Positions 1 to 8,759 of a DNA stretch of 64,000 nucleotides are shown piece by piece. The first letter of the stretch is position 1. Each line of letters begins with the position of its first letter. Made by a program: the position numbers and the translations under genes. This DNA comes from Solicola gregarius (GTDB lineage Bacteria > Actinomycetota > Actinomycetes > Propionibacteriales > Nocardioidaceae): NCBI RefSeq assembly GCF_025790165.1, contig NZ_CP094970.1, positions 2,480,001 to 2,544,000 of the forward strand, in the 5' to 3' direction. A model generated the notes under the pieces. The model had not been told where the DNA came from and searched no databases. It was given only the letters and a program-made list of their open reading frames with translations.

Positions 1-1
1 C

Positions 2-469
2 GGTGAGACCTACACACCCGCGGACCCGCGGGTCCGACTGAGGCCGCAGCCCGGTCTTGCGGAGCTGCTCGCAGGCGCTCCGGCCGGCGATGCCGACCGG
101 GATCTCGAGGACGTCGGCTTCGGCCAGTCATCGGTCGGAGCCGAACTTTCGATGTCTGCGGGAGTCGCGCGTACTGCATCCGGGCGGTCCCGCGAGATTC
201 CGGTGGACGGACTCACGGCGAAGCCGGTTTCGGCGAGGAGCGACGGCATCGAGCTGGGCTTCGCGGGATCCATGCCCCGGCTGACGGCGCCGCCCTCGGG
301 CGCGGTCGTGGTCTCGCTTCCGCAGGTGTTCCTGGTCGATCTCGCGCTGCATCCGGGGCTGCTCGGCCGCGACGGCTCCATCGGGCTGCGCTGCTACGCC
401 GCGCAGGGTGCGGACCTCCAGGTCGCGCGTATCCCCGTATCGGGCGGCGCGGGCTTTCTGGCCGACTGA
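2..469 (+). CDS. Secreted surface protein, C-terminal part (5' cut by window edge)
   Basis: Only the last 155 codons lie in the window. The reading frame is open from base 2 and ends with TGA at 467-469. The protein aligns with the central domain of the three paralogues downstream: it shares the blocks ELLAG, VGFGQS, the LTAPPSGAVVVSLPQVF stretch and a closing GLRCYA Cys motif. Unlike its neighbours it stops right after this domain and lacks the two Lys-rich Ig-like repeats. The neighbours' domain resembles DUF6801-type secreted actinobacterial proteins, so an exported or surface location is likely, but the signal peptide is outside the window. No enzymatic motif is visible. It is best read as the most diverged or shortened member of the array; function unknown. 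Confidence 0.75.
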   Translation, partial: GETYTPADPRVRLRPQPGLAELLAGAPAGDADRDLEDVGFGQSSVGAELSMSAGVARTASGRSREIPVDGLTAKPVSARSDGIELGFAGSMPRLTAPPSGAVVVSLPQVFLVDLALHPGLLGRDGSIGLRCYAAQGADLQVARIPVSGGAGFLAD

Positions 470-638
470 GCCTGTACCGCGTAGAGCGGATTCCTAAACT
501 TCGTCGTGGGTTACGAATTGATAACGAATGCCAACTGAAGAGTAACTAGTTGTTACGCGAACGTAGGCGAAGTCGTAGTGTCACCCGAAGTGATGGCCGT
601 CACGCATCTCGGGCTACAAGGGTTGGACTATCGGAGTC

Positions 639-658
639 CTCCCTGCGCACAGAGGGAG
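639..658 (+). promoter_or_regulatory. Hairpin overlapping the ribosome-binding region of the first full paralogue
   Basis: CTCCCT at 639-644 can pair with AGGGAG at 653-658, which is the only Shine-Dalgarno-like sequence before the ATG at 672. A second small hairpin (GGACT 625-629 / AGTCC 635-639) precedes it. In the next two paralogues the same GGGAG-N13-ATG spacing is kept, and at least the second also has a hairpin directly upstream. This suggests the leader limits translation initiation; that is inference from base pairing only. Confidence 0.35.
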
Positions 659-671
659 CATCGACGTAGCC

Positions 672-2636
672 ATGCGTGCATATCATCGATTACGGCGCGG
701 CCTGCTGGCCTGCGCAATGAGCGCGGCGCTCGTCGCCGGCTCGACCGCACTCACCACGACCACCGCGGATGGCGCGCCGGCTGCACCGATCGCCGACGAC
801 GTGAGCGTCTCCGATCCGGTCCATCGACCCGCGAGTGGATACCCCAATCCGACCAGCGTCGAGCTGCAAGCCAGCGGCGGCAACGGGGCACTGACCTACC
901 ACATCGTCGATCAGCCCAGTGTCGATGGCGCGGTGCATGGCACTGCGACGATCGACGGCAACGTCGCGACCATCGAGATGAAGGCCAGCGCACCGATCGA
1001 GACACCGGCCACCTTCACGTACAAGGCGGTTGACGCTGACGGTGCCGAGAGCAATGTGGCGACCGTGTCATTCGAGGTCTCGGACATCCTGCCGCTGACT
1101 CGCAACTTGCACTTCAGCACCGAGCAGGACACGCCGCTCGATATCTGGCCGTTCGCCCGGGATGCGGAGAACGGCGGGCCGTTCTTCTGGGGCGTGCCGG
1201 AGCACAGGGTCACCTACGGCGACCCCGCGCACGGGACAGTTCAACCGTTCTTCAACGAGGGCGACGACCTGCCGCAGTTCGCGACGGTGGCGCACAAGGC
1301 GACCTATGTGCCCGATGCCGGGTACACCGGTGAGGACTCGTTCACCTACACCGCAGCCGACAGGGACGGCGAATCGACGACGAAGACCGTCACTGTCGAC
1401 GTCACTGAGCCGGCGCAACGTGCGCGCGGTGAGGTCAGCGATATCCGCTACCGGTGCGCCTACCACGTCAAAACGAACGAGAGCGGTCAAGTCGACCCGG
1501 ACGGCGAGTACAACGAGTCGACGACGAAGCTGATCGACCGAGTCATGGGCGGCGACGTGGCGTTCCGGATCGATGTCCGGGCGAAGGCGCCGAAGACGCT
1601 GGCGCCGGGCGAGAAGTACACCGTGCCCGATCAGGAGATCGACCTGAAGATGCCGCAGGGCATGGCCGAGCTGCTCGCGGGTGACGACATCGCGAGTGGC
1701 AACGTTCCGCTGGAGACCGCGGGCTTCGGTCAGACGGCCGTCGGCGGTCAGGCGACCTCGGATGTGCACTTCACCGAGACCGCGACCGGCAACGAGTACG
1801 ACGTTCCGTTGACCGGGCTGAAGTCGAAGATGATGCCGATGTCGCTTCCGGTGCCGTCTGCTGGTGTCACGATCCCGGTCAAGGGCGCGCTGCCGGAGCT
1901 GACCGCTCCGCAGTCGGGCAAGGTCGTCGTGTCGATGCCGGAGGAGTTCTTCATCGACTCGATCCTCGACCCCGGCGTGCTCGGCGGCGCCATCAAGTAC
2001 GTCGGCCTGCGCTGCTACGCGTTCCCCGGTGAGGACCTCAAGGTCGTCAGTTCCAAGGTGGTCCAGCAGGCGGCGACGACCACGACGGCCACGGCACCGA
2101 AGGTCGCGTACGGGCAGCCGGCGAAGGTCAACGTGCGGGTGTCGGGGCAGGCCAAGGGCAAGGTGTCGGTGTTCAAGGGCAAGAAGCGCCTTGGCACCGC
2201 GAAGCTGGCCAAGGGCAAGGCGACCATCAAGCTCGGCCGCACCGCGCTGAAGCCGGGCAAGCACAAGCTGCAGGTGAAGTTCGCCGGCAGCACGAGGTTC
2301 AAGGCGTCGAAGGCGAAGGCGACGCTGCGGGTGACGAAGGCCAGGTCGACCGTGCGCGCGACGAAGGTCGGGCCGAAGAAGGTCGTGGCGAAGAAGACCC
2401 GCGCGAAGGTGCGCGTCAACGTACGCGCGGCGGATCTCAGGCCTGGTGGCAAGGTGACGATCCGCTCCGGCGGCAAGGTCATCGGCAAGGGCTCGGTGCG
2501 CAAGGGCGCACTGACCCTGCGGGTGCAGAAGTTCGCCAAGCCCGGCAAGAAGAAGCTGGTCGTCAGGTACGCCGGTAGTTCCACCGTCAAGGCGGGCTCC
2601 GATCGGCTGAGCATCCGGGTGGTGAGGCGGCGCTGA
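672..2636 (+). CDS. Secreted Ig-like/cadherin-like surface protein, paralogue 1
   Basis: This is a 654-aa exported protein. Residues 1-35 form a signal peptide (RRG, then a hydrophobic Ala/Leu core ending near DGAPA). Residues ~45-245 hold two cadherin/Big_9-like beta domains with the typical FTYKAVDADG and GYTGEDSFTYTA motifs. Residues ~255-470 are a DUF6801-like domain bounded by Cys in IRYRC and GLRC, a probable disulfide. Residues ~475-654 are two Lys/Arg-rich bacterial Ig-like repeats (each with a PGK(H/K)KLxVxxAG core) ending in a basic RRR tail. There is no LPXTG or membrane anchor; the very basic C-terminus may bind anionic wall polymers. The ATG at 672 is conserved in position with the next two genes (GGGAG-N13-ATG). 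No catalytic motif is seen; an adhesive or structural wall role is the most that can be inferred. Confidence 0.85.
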   Translation: MRAYHRLRRGLLACAMSAALVAGSTALTTTTADGAPAAPIADDVSVSDPVHRPASGYPNPTSVELQASGGNGALTYHIVDQPSVDGAVHGTATIDGNVATIEMKASAPIETPATFTYKAVDADGAESNVATVSFEVSDILPLTRNLHFSTEQDTPLDIWPFARDAENGGPFFWGVPEHRVTYGDPAHGTVQPFFNEGDDLPQFATVAHKATYVPDAGYTGEDSFTYTAADRDGESTTKTVTVDVTEPAQRARGEVSDIRYRCAYHVKTNESGQVDPDGEYNESTTKLIDRVMGGDVAFRIDVRAKAPKTLAPGEKYTVPDQEIDLKMPQGMAELLAGDDIASGNVPLETAGFGQTAVGGQATSDVHFTETATGNEYDVPLTGLKSKMMPMSLPVPSAGVTIPVKGALPELTAPQSGKVVVSMPEEFFIDSILDPGVLGGAIKYVGLRCYAFPGEDLKVVSSKVVQQAATTTTATAPKVAYGQPAKVNVRVSGQAKGKVSVFKGKKRLGTAKLAKGKATIKLGRTALKPGKHKLQVKFAGSTRFKASKAKATLRVTKARSTVRATKVGPKKVVAKKTRAKVRVNVRAADLRPGGKVTIRSGGKVIGKGSVRKGALTLRVQKFAKPGKKKLVVRYAGSSTVKAGSDRLSIRVVRRR

Positions 2637-2646
2637 TCCGCAGATT

Positions 2647-2676
2647 GGGTGCGCCCGGCCCGGGCTGGGCGCACCC
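2647..2676 (+). terminator. Hairpin terminator after paralogue 1
   Basis: A perfect 10-bp stem (GGGTGCGCCC at 2647-2656 and its complement at 2667-2676) with a GC-rich loop begins 10 bases after the stop codon. There is no U-tract, as is common in high-GC actinobacteria. Confidence 0.7.
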
Positions 2677-2726
2677 ACCGTGCGGCCGACGGCATCTCGG
2701 TGGCCGCGTTTGTCTCGGGGTTCGAC

Positions 2727-2749
2727 GGGATGGCAAACCGAGCCATCCC
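2727..2749 (+). promoter_or_regulatory. Leader hairpin before paralogue 2
   Basis: GGGATGGC at 2727-2734 pairs perfectly with GCCATCCC at 2742-2749, just upstream of the GGAGG at 2756-2760. The same block, with substitutions that weaken the stem, lies at 4826-4850 before paralogue 3. Conserved leader sequence in a tandem array could simply reflect duplication, or mark shared post-transcriptional control. Confidence 0.35.
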
Positions 2750-2776
2750 CTTCTTGGAGGGAGCGTGCGCATTCGA

Positions 2777-4741
2777 ATGCGTACATCACATCGGATAAGA
2801 CGCGGCCTGTTGGCTTGCGCAATGGCCGCGGCACTCGTCGTCGGCTCCACGGCGATCACCACCTCGGCGGCGAACGCGGCACCAGAGCCGCCGGTCGCCT
2901 CGGATGTCACTTACGAGGGACCGGTCTACCGACAAGCTCCCTACAGCGAGGGCACGTTCGATGTCGAGCTAGACGCTACTGGGGGCAACGGCGCACTCAC
3001 GTATCAGGTCGTGGACCAGCCGACGAGCGGCGGTGCGTCGGCAGGTACGGCGACCATCGAGGGAAACGTGGCGACGGTGAAGGTCTCCGGCACAGCACAG
3101 CTCGGAGCCGCATCGTTCACGTACAAAGCGGTCGACGCCGACAGCGCCGAGAGCAACGTGGCGACGGTGTCGTTCGACATCGCCAACATCCAACCGTTGA
3201 CGCGCGACCTGAAGTTCTCGACCGAGCAGGACACGCCGTTGGACATCTGGCCGTACGCGCGTGACGCCGAGGACCAGGGCCCGTTCATCTGGAACTCGCG
3301 CGGCGGAACCGAGATCACATACGGCGATCCCGCGCACGGCGAGGTGACGCCGTTCTTCTCCGAGGAACAGGGCGACTTCCCCGAGTTCGTCGCGGTCGGG
3401 CACAAGGCGATCTACGTGCCCGATTCCGGGTACACCGGTGAGGACTCGTTCACCTACACGCTCACGGACAAGGACGGCGACTCGAGCACCACGACGATCA
3501 CGGTGAACGTCACCGAGCCGGCGCCGACCGCGCGCGGTGAGGTCAACGACATTCGCTACCGGTGTGTGTTCCACGTCAAGACGAATGAGGACGGCCAGGT
3601 CGACCCGGACGGTGAGTACGACGAGAACGTCACGAACCTGATCACGCGGGTGATGGGTGGTGCCGTGGCGTTCCGGATCGATGTCCGGGCGAAGGCGCCG
3701 AAGACGCTGGCCCCGGGTGAGAAGTTCACGGTGCCGAAGCAGGAGATCGACCTGAAGATGCCGCAGGGCATGGCGGAACTCCTCGCGGGCGACGACATTG
3801 TGGACAACCCACCGCTGGAGAATGCAGGGTTCGGTCAGACGGCCGTCGGTGGCCAGGCGACGTCGGATGTGCACTTCACCGAGACCGCGACGGGCAACGA
3901 GTACGACGTTCCGTTGACGGGGCTGAAGTCGAAGATGATGCCGATGTCGCTTCCGGTGCCGTCTGCTGGGGTCACGATCCCTGTCAAGGGCGGGCTGCCG
4001 GAGCTGACGGCTCCGCAGTCGGGCAAGCTCGTGGTGTCGATGCCGCAGCAGTTCGACATCGACTCCATCCTCGAACCCGGCGTGCTCGGGGGCGTGATCA
4101 AGTTTGTCGGACTGCGTTGTAACGCGTTCGAGGGTGAGGACCTCAAGCTCGTCAGTTCCAAGGTGGTCGAGCAGGCGGCGACGACCACGACGGCCACGGC
4201 ACCGAAGGTCGCGTACGGGCAGCCGGCGAAGGTCAACGTGAACGTGTCGGACAAGGCGGCCGGCAAGGTTGCGGTCTTCAAGGGCAAGAAGCGCCTCGGC
4301 GGCGCGAAGCTGAAGAGCGGAAAGGCGACCATCAAGCTCGACCGCACCGCGCTGAAGCCGGGCAAGCACAGGCTGCAGGTGAAGTTCGCCGGCAGCACGA
4401 GGTTCAAGGCGTCGAAGGCGAAGACGACGCTGCGGGTGACCAAGGCCAAGGCGACCGTTCGCGCGACGAACGTCGGGCCGAAGAAGGTCGTGGCGAAGAA
4501 GACTCGTGCGAAGGTGCGCATCAACGTTAAGGCGGCCGGTCTGAAGCCTGGTGGCAAGGTGACGGTCCGCTCGGGCGGGAAGGTCATCGGCAAGGGCCAG
4601 GTGCGCAAGGGCACATTGACCTTGCGGGTGCAGAAGTTCGCCACGCCCGGCAAGAAGAAGCTGGTCGTCAAGTACGCCGGCAGTTCCACCATCAAGGCGG
4701 GCTCCGACCGCCTGAGAATCCGCGTCGTCAAGCGGCGCTGA
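2777..4741 (+). CDS. Secreted Ig-like/cadherin-like surface protein, paralogue 2
   Basis: This 654-aa protein has the same architecture as the gene before it: signal peptide (1-35, cleavage near ANAAPEP), two cadherin/Big_9-like domains (to ~245), a DUF6801-like domain with the Cys pair RYRC/GLRC, and two Lys-rich Ig-like repeats ending in VVKRR. A GTG at 2765 and more upstream codons also lie in frame, but the ATG at 2777 keeps the GGGAG-N13-ATG spacing and the MR-T/A-xHR start seen in the paralogues, so it is preferred. The 3' half is nearly identical in DNA to paralogue 1 while the 5' half is clearly diverged, suggesting gene conversion or domain-level recombination. Function is not known; a wall-associated adhesive or structural role is inferred. 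Confidence 0.85.
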   Translation: MRTSHRIRRGLLACAMAAALVVGSTAITTSAANAAPEPPVASDVTYEGPVYRQAPYSEGTFDVELDATGGNGALTYQVVDQPTSGGASAGTATIEGNVATVKVSGTAQLGAASFTYKAVDADSAESNVATVSFDIANIQPLTRDLKFSTEQDTPLDIWPYARDAEDQGPFIWNSRGGTEITYGDPAHGEVTPFFSEEQGDFPEFVAVGHKAIYVPDSGYTGEDSFTYTLTDKDGDSSTTTITVNVTEPAPTARGEVNDIRYRCVFHVKTNEDGQVDPDGEYDENVTNLITRVMGGAVAFRIDVRAKAPKTLAPGEKFTVPKQEIDLKMPQGMAELLAGDDIVDNPPLENAGFGQTAVGGQATSDVHFTETATGNEYDVPLTGLKSKMMPMSLPVPSAGVTIPVKGGLPELTAPQSGKLVVSMPQQFDIDSILEPGVLGGVIKFVGLRCNAFEGEDLKLVSSKVVEQAATTTTATAPKVAYGQPAKVNVNVSDKAAGKVAVFKGKKRLGGAKLKSGKATIKLDRTALKPGKHRLQVKFAGSTRFKASKAKTTLRVTKAKATVRATNVGPKKVVAKKTRAKVRINVKAAGLKPGGKVTVRSGGKVIGKGQVRKGTLTLRVQKFATPGKKKLVVKYAGSSTIKAGSDRLRIRVVKRR

Positions 4742-4747
4742 CAAGTG

Positions 4748-4782
4748 CCGGTGGGTGCGGCCGGACGGTCCGCACCCACCGG
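4748..4782 (+). terminator. Hairpin terminator after paralogue 2
   Basis: A perfect 13-bp stem: CCGGTGGGTGCGG (4748-4760) and its complement (4770-4782). The core is repeated almost exactly after paralogue 3 at 6849-6879, so gene and terminator were duplicated together. Confidence 0.75.
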
Positions 4783-4878
4783 CCCCGTCGGCGGCTCGGA
4801 CAGTCGGCGCGCAGTTCGAGGTTCGAGGGGATGGCACCCGGCTCATTCCCGCGTCTTGAAGGGAGCGTTCACCTACCT

Positions 4879-6840
4879 ATGGGTGCATCACAACGTTTAC
4901 GGCACGGCCTGACGGCCTGCGGCACTGCCGCGGCGCTGGTCGTCGGCTCGACGACACTTACCGCCCCGGCCGCGAGCGCGGCGCCGGATGTCCCTGTCGC
5001 CCAGGACATCGATCATCCGGGTCCGGTGTACCGGACAACTGCGTACGTGACCGACGGCGACCAAACGGTAGACCTGCAGTCGACCGGAGGAGACGGCGAG
5101 ATCTCCTATCAGATTGTCGATCCGCCGATGGTCGACGGACAGGCCGTGGGCACGGTCAAGATCGACGGAGGTGTCGCGACGATCACTCCCTACAACGCTG
5201 CGCCGCCGGGACCGCTCACCTTCACGTACAAGGCAGTTGACGCAGACGGCGACGAGAGCAATGTCGCGACCGTTGGCTTCGACGTGATCAACGTCGATCC
5301 CATCACCCGCGATCTGGACTTCCAGACCGAGCAGGACACCCCGCTCGACCTCTGGCCGTTCGCCCGCGATGCCGAAACCGGCCCCTTCATCTGGAACTAC
5401 GCCGATTCACGAGTCACCTACGGCGAACCGACGCACGGCACGATCGAGCCGTTCTTCACCGAGGATGACGACCTGCCGGAGTTCGCCGGGGTAGGGCACA
5501 AGGCGATCTACGTGCCCGATGACGGGTACACCGGTGAGGACTCCTTCAGCTACACGATGAGCGACGAGGACGGGGTGAAGAGCACCCACACAATCACCGT
5601 TGACGTCGCCGAGCCGGCTGAGCCGCAGCGCGGCGTGATCAATGACCTGCGATTCCGCTGTGCGTTCAATGTCAAGACGAATGAGCAGGGGCAGGCCGAT
5701 CCGGACGGCGAGTACGACGAGGCGGCGACGAAGCTCATCTCCCGTGTCATGGGCGGGGACGTGGCGTTCCGGATCGATGTCCGGGCAAAGGCGCCGAAGA
5801 CGCTGGCCCCGGGTGAGAAATACACCGTGCCCGATCAGCAGATCGACCTGAAGATGCCGCAGGGCATGGTCGAACTGCTCGCGGGCGACGACCTCACCGT
5901 GCCGGGAGCATCGCTCGAGCGGGTCGGATTCGGGCAGACCGCCGTCGGCGGCCAGTCGACCGCGTCTGCGCACTTCACCGAGACTGCGACGGGCGAGGAG
6001 TACGACGTAGCCATGTCGGGCCTCAAATCGCCGATGAGGCCCATATCGCTCCCGGTGCCGTCCGACGGGGTCACGATCCCTGTCGAGGGCGCTCTACCGG
6101 AGTTGACCGCTCCGCAGTCGGGCAAGGTCGTCGTGTCGATGCCGGAGGAGTTCTTCATCGACTCCATCCTCGAGCCCGGCGTGCTCGGGGGCGTGATCAA
6201 GTACGTAGGACTACGCTGCTACGCCTTCCCCGGCCAGGACCTGAAGATCATCAGCTCCAGGGTGGTCGTGCAGGCGGCGACGACCACGACCGCCACCTCG
6301 CCGAAGGTCGCGTACGGGCGGCCGGCGAAGGTCAATGTGAAGGTGTCGGACAAGGCGGCCGGCAAGGTGTCGGTGTTCAAGGGCAAGAAGCGCCTTGGCT
6401 CCGCGAAGCTGGCAAAGGGCAAGGCGACTGTGAAGCTCGGTCGTACCGCTCTGAAGCCGGGCAAGCACAAGCTGCAGGTGAAGTTCGCCGGCAGCACGAG
6501 GTTCAAGGCGTCGAAGGCGACGACGACGCTGCGGGTGGCCAAGGCCAGGTCGACCGTGCGTGCGGCGAAGGTCGGGCCGAAGAAGGTCGTGGCGAAGAAG
6601 ACTCGTGCGAAGGTGCGGGTCAACGTACGCGCAGCGGGTCTGAAGCCTGGTGGCAAGGTGACGATCCGCTCCGGCGGAAAGGTCATCGGCAAGGGCCAGG
6701 TGCGCAAGGGCGCACTGACCCTGCGGGTGCAGAAGTTCGCCAGGCCCGGCAAGAAGACGCTGGTCGTCAAGTACGCGGGCAACGCGACCGTGAAGGGGGA
6801 TGCAGGCCGGCTGACAATCCGCGTCGTCAAGCGACGCTGA
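4879..6840 (+). CDS. Secreted Ig-like/cadherin-like surface protein, paralogue 3
   Basis: A 653-aa paralogue with a signal peptide (1-35, cleavage near ASAAPDV), two cadherin/Big_9-like domains, one DUF6801-like domain with Cys in LRFRC and GLRC, and two Lys-rich Ig-like repeats with a basic KRR end. Sixteen upstream codons are open from 4831, but the ATG at 4879 matches the paralogues in spacing and gives the signal peptide directly, so it is chosen. The C-terminal half is again far closer to its neighbours than the N-terminal half. The conserved middle domain and variable front domains look like a common scaffold displaying different ligand-facing modules; that is inference. Confidence 0.85.
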   Translation: MGASQRLRHGLTACGTAAALVVGSTTLTAPAASAAPDVPVAQDIDHPGPVYRTTAYVTDGDQTVDLQSTGGDGEISYQIVDPPMVDGQAVGTVKIDGGVATITPYNAAPPGPLTFTYKAVDADGDESNVATVGFDVINVDPITRDLDFQTEQDTPLDLWPFARDAETGPFIWNYADSRVTYGEPTHGTIEPFFTEDDDLPEFAGVGHKAIYVPDDGYTGEDSFSYTMSDEDGVKSTHTITVDVAEPAEPQRGVINDLRFRCAFNVKTNEQGQADPDGEYDEAATKLISRVMGGDVAFRIDVRAKAPKTLAPGEKYTVPDQQIDLKMPQGMVELLAGDDLTVPGASLERVGFGQTAVGGQSTASAHFTETATGEEYDVAMSGLKSPMRPISLPVPSDGVTIPVEGALPELTAPQSGKVVVSMPEEFFIDSILEPGVLGGVIKYVGLRCYAFPGQDLKIISSRVVVQAATTTTATSPKVAYGRPAKVNVKVSDKAAGKVSVFKGKKRLGSAKLAKGKATVKLGRTALKPGKHKLQVKFAGSTRFKASKATTTLRVAKARSTVRAAKVGPKKVVAKKTRAKVRVNVRAAGLKPGGKVTIRSGGKVIGKGQVRKGALTLRVQKFARPGKKTLVVKYAGNATVKGDAGRLTIRVVKRR

Positions 6841-6848
6841 CACGTGCC

Positions 6849-6879
6849 GGTGGGTGCGGCCGGACGGTCCGCACCCACC
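6849..6879 (+). terminator. Hairpin terminator after paralogue 3
   Basis: An 11-bp perfect stem (6849-6859 with 6869-6879), a duplicate of the hairpin after paralogue 2, starting eight bases after the stop codon. Confidence 0.75.
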
Positions 6880-6918
6880 TGCTCCATTCATTCGAGCGCT
6901 TACACACAGGGGAGAACC

Positions 6919-8694
6919 ATGCAGCGAACAGAACTCCGCACGCGCGTGCGACGCGCGTGTACGACGTCGCTCGCCGCGACGATGGTCGCGGGGGCGGTGG
7001 GCCTGGTGGCCGTCACGTCGGCGCCGTCGGCGTCGGCCGCGGACGTACCGTTGGACAAAGACTTCATGTACAGATGCGAGGTCGTCGCCGGTGGTCTGAA
7101 CATCGGGACGTACGGAATCAGCATCAACGCCAAGGTGTCCGTGCCGGCGAGCGTTGCGCCGGGTGACACGGTGCCGCCTCGCAAGACTCAGATCACGCTC
7201 TCGATGCCGGAGCAATTGCGCGATGCGACGGTCAAGATGCTGAAGGGCGACGCGGCTTCCGGCTTCTCCAAGAACGCGACCGTCGATCTGACGATCAACG
7301 GGAAGGTTCAGAGGCTGCCGATCGCGAACCTGGCCTCGCCGAAGCTGGACGTACCTCAGCAAGCAGGCGAGCCGTGGATCATTCCGACCGAGGGTGACGT
7401 GCCCGCGATCGACGTGCCGGACAACGCGACGGGCGTCATCGACATGGCGATGCCCAAGGCGTTCGACGTCACGGCAACCGTGTATCGCTCACCCGATCTC
7501 GGCGATCTTCCGGCCACGATGGACTGCATCGGTCCGAAGAATCGCAAGCTCGGCTCGATCGCCGTGGAGAAGACGGTCGACGAGTCGTACCAGTACACCT
7601 GTCATGTCATCGCGGGCGATCCGGACAACCCGCTCGACCTCGGCGACAAGACGGTCGGCGTACGCTCGCAGTTCATGGTTCCCTCGGCGGTCAACGCAGG
7701 GACGCCGATCGGGGAACGCGAAGCCCAGCTCACGCTGACCCTTCCGGAGGACCTCCGTGCAGCCACGACGGATCTGCTGAAGGGCGTCACTGCCGGCGGC
7801 ACGTCCGACGATGCGGCGATCGGTGTCACGATCGGCGACGAGACGAAGCAGGTCCCGATCGAAGGTCTGTCCGCGCCGCAGACGGCGATCCCGGCCACCG
7901 TCGATGAGCCGTGGCTCGTACCCACGACGGGTCAGGTGCCGGCGATCGGCGTGCCGAAGAGTGCGACGGGCAAGGCGGCCATCACCATGCCCGACGGGTT
8001 CTCGGTGCAGGCGACGGTGATGACAGCGGAAGACCAGTCCATTCCCGTTTCGATGGACTGCGTACTGCCCGACGGTGCCGATGCGTCGCTCACCAGCGTG
8101 CGGATCATCAAGGCGCCGACACCGCCGGCGAAGACACGTACGTCTGCTTCGGCGCCCAAGGTTGCGTATGGGCAGCTGGCCAAGGTGAAGGTCAAGGTCT
8201 CACCGAAGGCCGCAGGCAAGGTTCGCGTGTTCAAGGGCAAGCGCGCTCTGGGTACGGCGAAGCTGAACAAGTCGAGTCGCGCGACCGTCGCGCTCGGCAA
8301 GAAGAAGCTGATGCCGGGGCAGCACAAGCTGCAGGTTCGCTACCTCGGGAACGCGAAGTTCAAGCCGTCGAAGCAGACGACGAAGCTGCGCGTGACCAAG
8401 GCGAAGGCCAAGGTGAACGCCAACCTCACGACCAAGAAGGTGGTCGCGAAGAAGACCCACGCCCGCGTGCGCGTGACAGTGAAGTCGCCGGCCCTCAAGC
8501 CGGGCGGCAAGGTGCGAGCACTCGTCGGCAAGAAGGTCGTCGGCAAGGCCATGGTCCGCAAGGGCAGGGCCGTGCTGAAGCTGAAGCCGTTCGCCAAGGC
8601 AGGGGTGAAGAAGGTCAAGATCCGCTATGCGGGTACGAAGGTCGTCAAGACCGGATCCGACCGGATCAAGATCCGGGTGGTGAAGCGCCGCTAG
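6919..8694 (+). CDS. Secreted protein with two DUF6801-like domains and two Lys-rich Ig-like repeats
   Basis: A 591-aa relative of the three preceding proteins with different domain content. A signal peptide (1-40, ending SASA) is followed by two DUF6801-like domains at ~45-215 and ~228-410, each bounded by a Cys pair (YRC/MDC and YTC/MDC). Two Lys/Arg-rich Ig-like repeats follow (~425-591) and end in VVKRR. The cadherin-like front domains of the other paralogues are absent, so the array combines a shared basic tail with exchangeable heads. The ATG at 6919 has a good AGGGGAG at 6908-6914. It is the last gene of the array and is followed by a strong hairpin. No enzyme motif is visible; the wall-binding role of the tail is inferred from charge only. 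Confidence 0.85.
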   Translation: MQRTELRTRVRRACTTSLAATMVAGAVGLVAVTSAPSASAADVPLDKDFMYRCEVVAGGLNIGTYGISINAKVSVPASVAPGDTVPPRKTQITLSMPEQLRDATVKMLKGDAASGFSKNATVDLTINGKVQRLPIANLASPKLDVPQQAGEPWIIPTEGDVPAIDVPDNATGVIDMAMPKAFDVTATVYRSPDLGDLPATMDCIGPKNRKLGSIAVEKTVDESYQYTCHVIAGDPDNPLDLGDKTVGVRSQFMVPSAVNAGTPIGEREAQLTLTLPEDLRAATTDLLKGVTAGGTSDDAAIGVTIGDETKQVPIEGLSAPQTAIPATVDEPWLVPTTGQVPAIGVPKSATGKAAITMPDGFSVQATVMTAEDQSIPVSMDCVLPDGADASLTSVRIIKAPTPPAKTRTSASAPKVAYGQLAKVKVKVSPKAAGKVRVFKGKRALGTAKLNKSSRATVALGKKKLMPGQHKLQVRYLGNAKFKPSKQTTKLRVTKAKAKVNANLTTKKVVAKKTHARVRVTVKSPALKPGGKVRALVGKKVVGKAMVRKGRAVLKLKPFAKAGVKKVKIRYAGTKVVKTGSDRIKIRVVKRR

Positions 8695-8715
8695 TTCGCT
8701 TCGTCCGCCCAACGG

Positions 8716-8759
8716 TGAGCCGGACGTCTCAGTACCCCCTCGCTGAGACGTCCGGCTCA
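8716..8759. terminator. 17-bp stem terminator closing the surface-protein array
   Basis: TGAGCCGGACGTCTCAG (8716-8732) pairs perfectly with 8743-8759 around a 10-base loop. It lies 21 bases after the last surface-protein gene. Confidence 0.8.

Noticed and set aside
1068-2834. 588-aa frame on the minus strand opposite the first full surface protein, with similar ones opposite paralogue 2
   Set aside because: The Arg/Leu/His-rich low-complexity translation, lack of start signals and repetition opposite each paralogue show it is a GC-rich shadow of the real genes.
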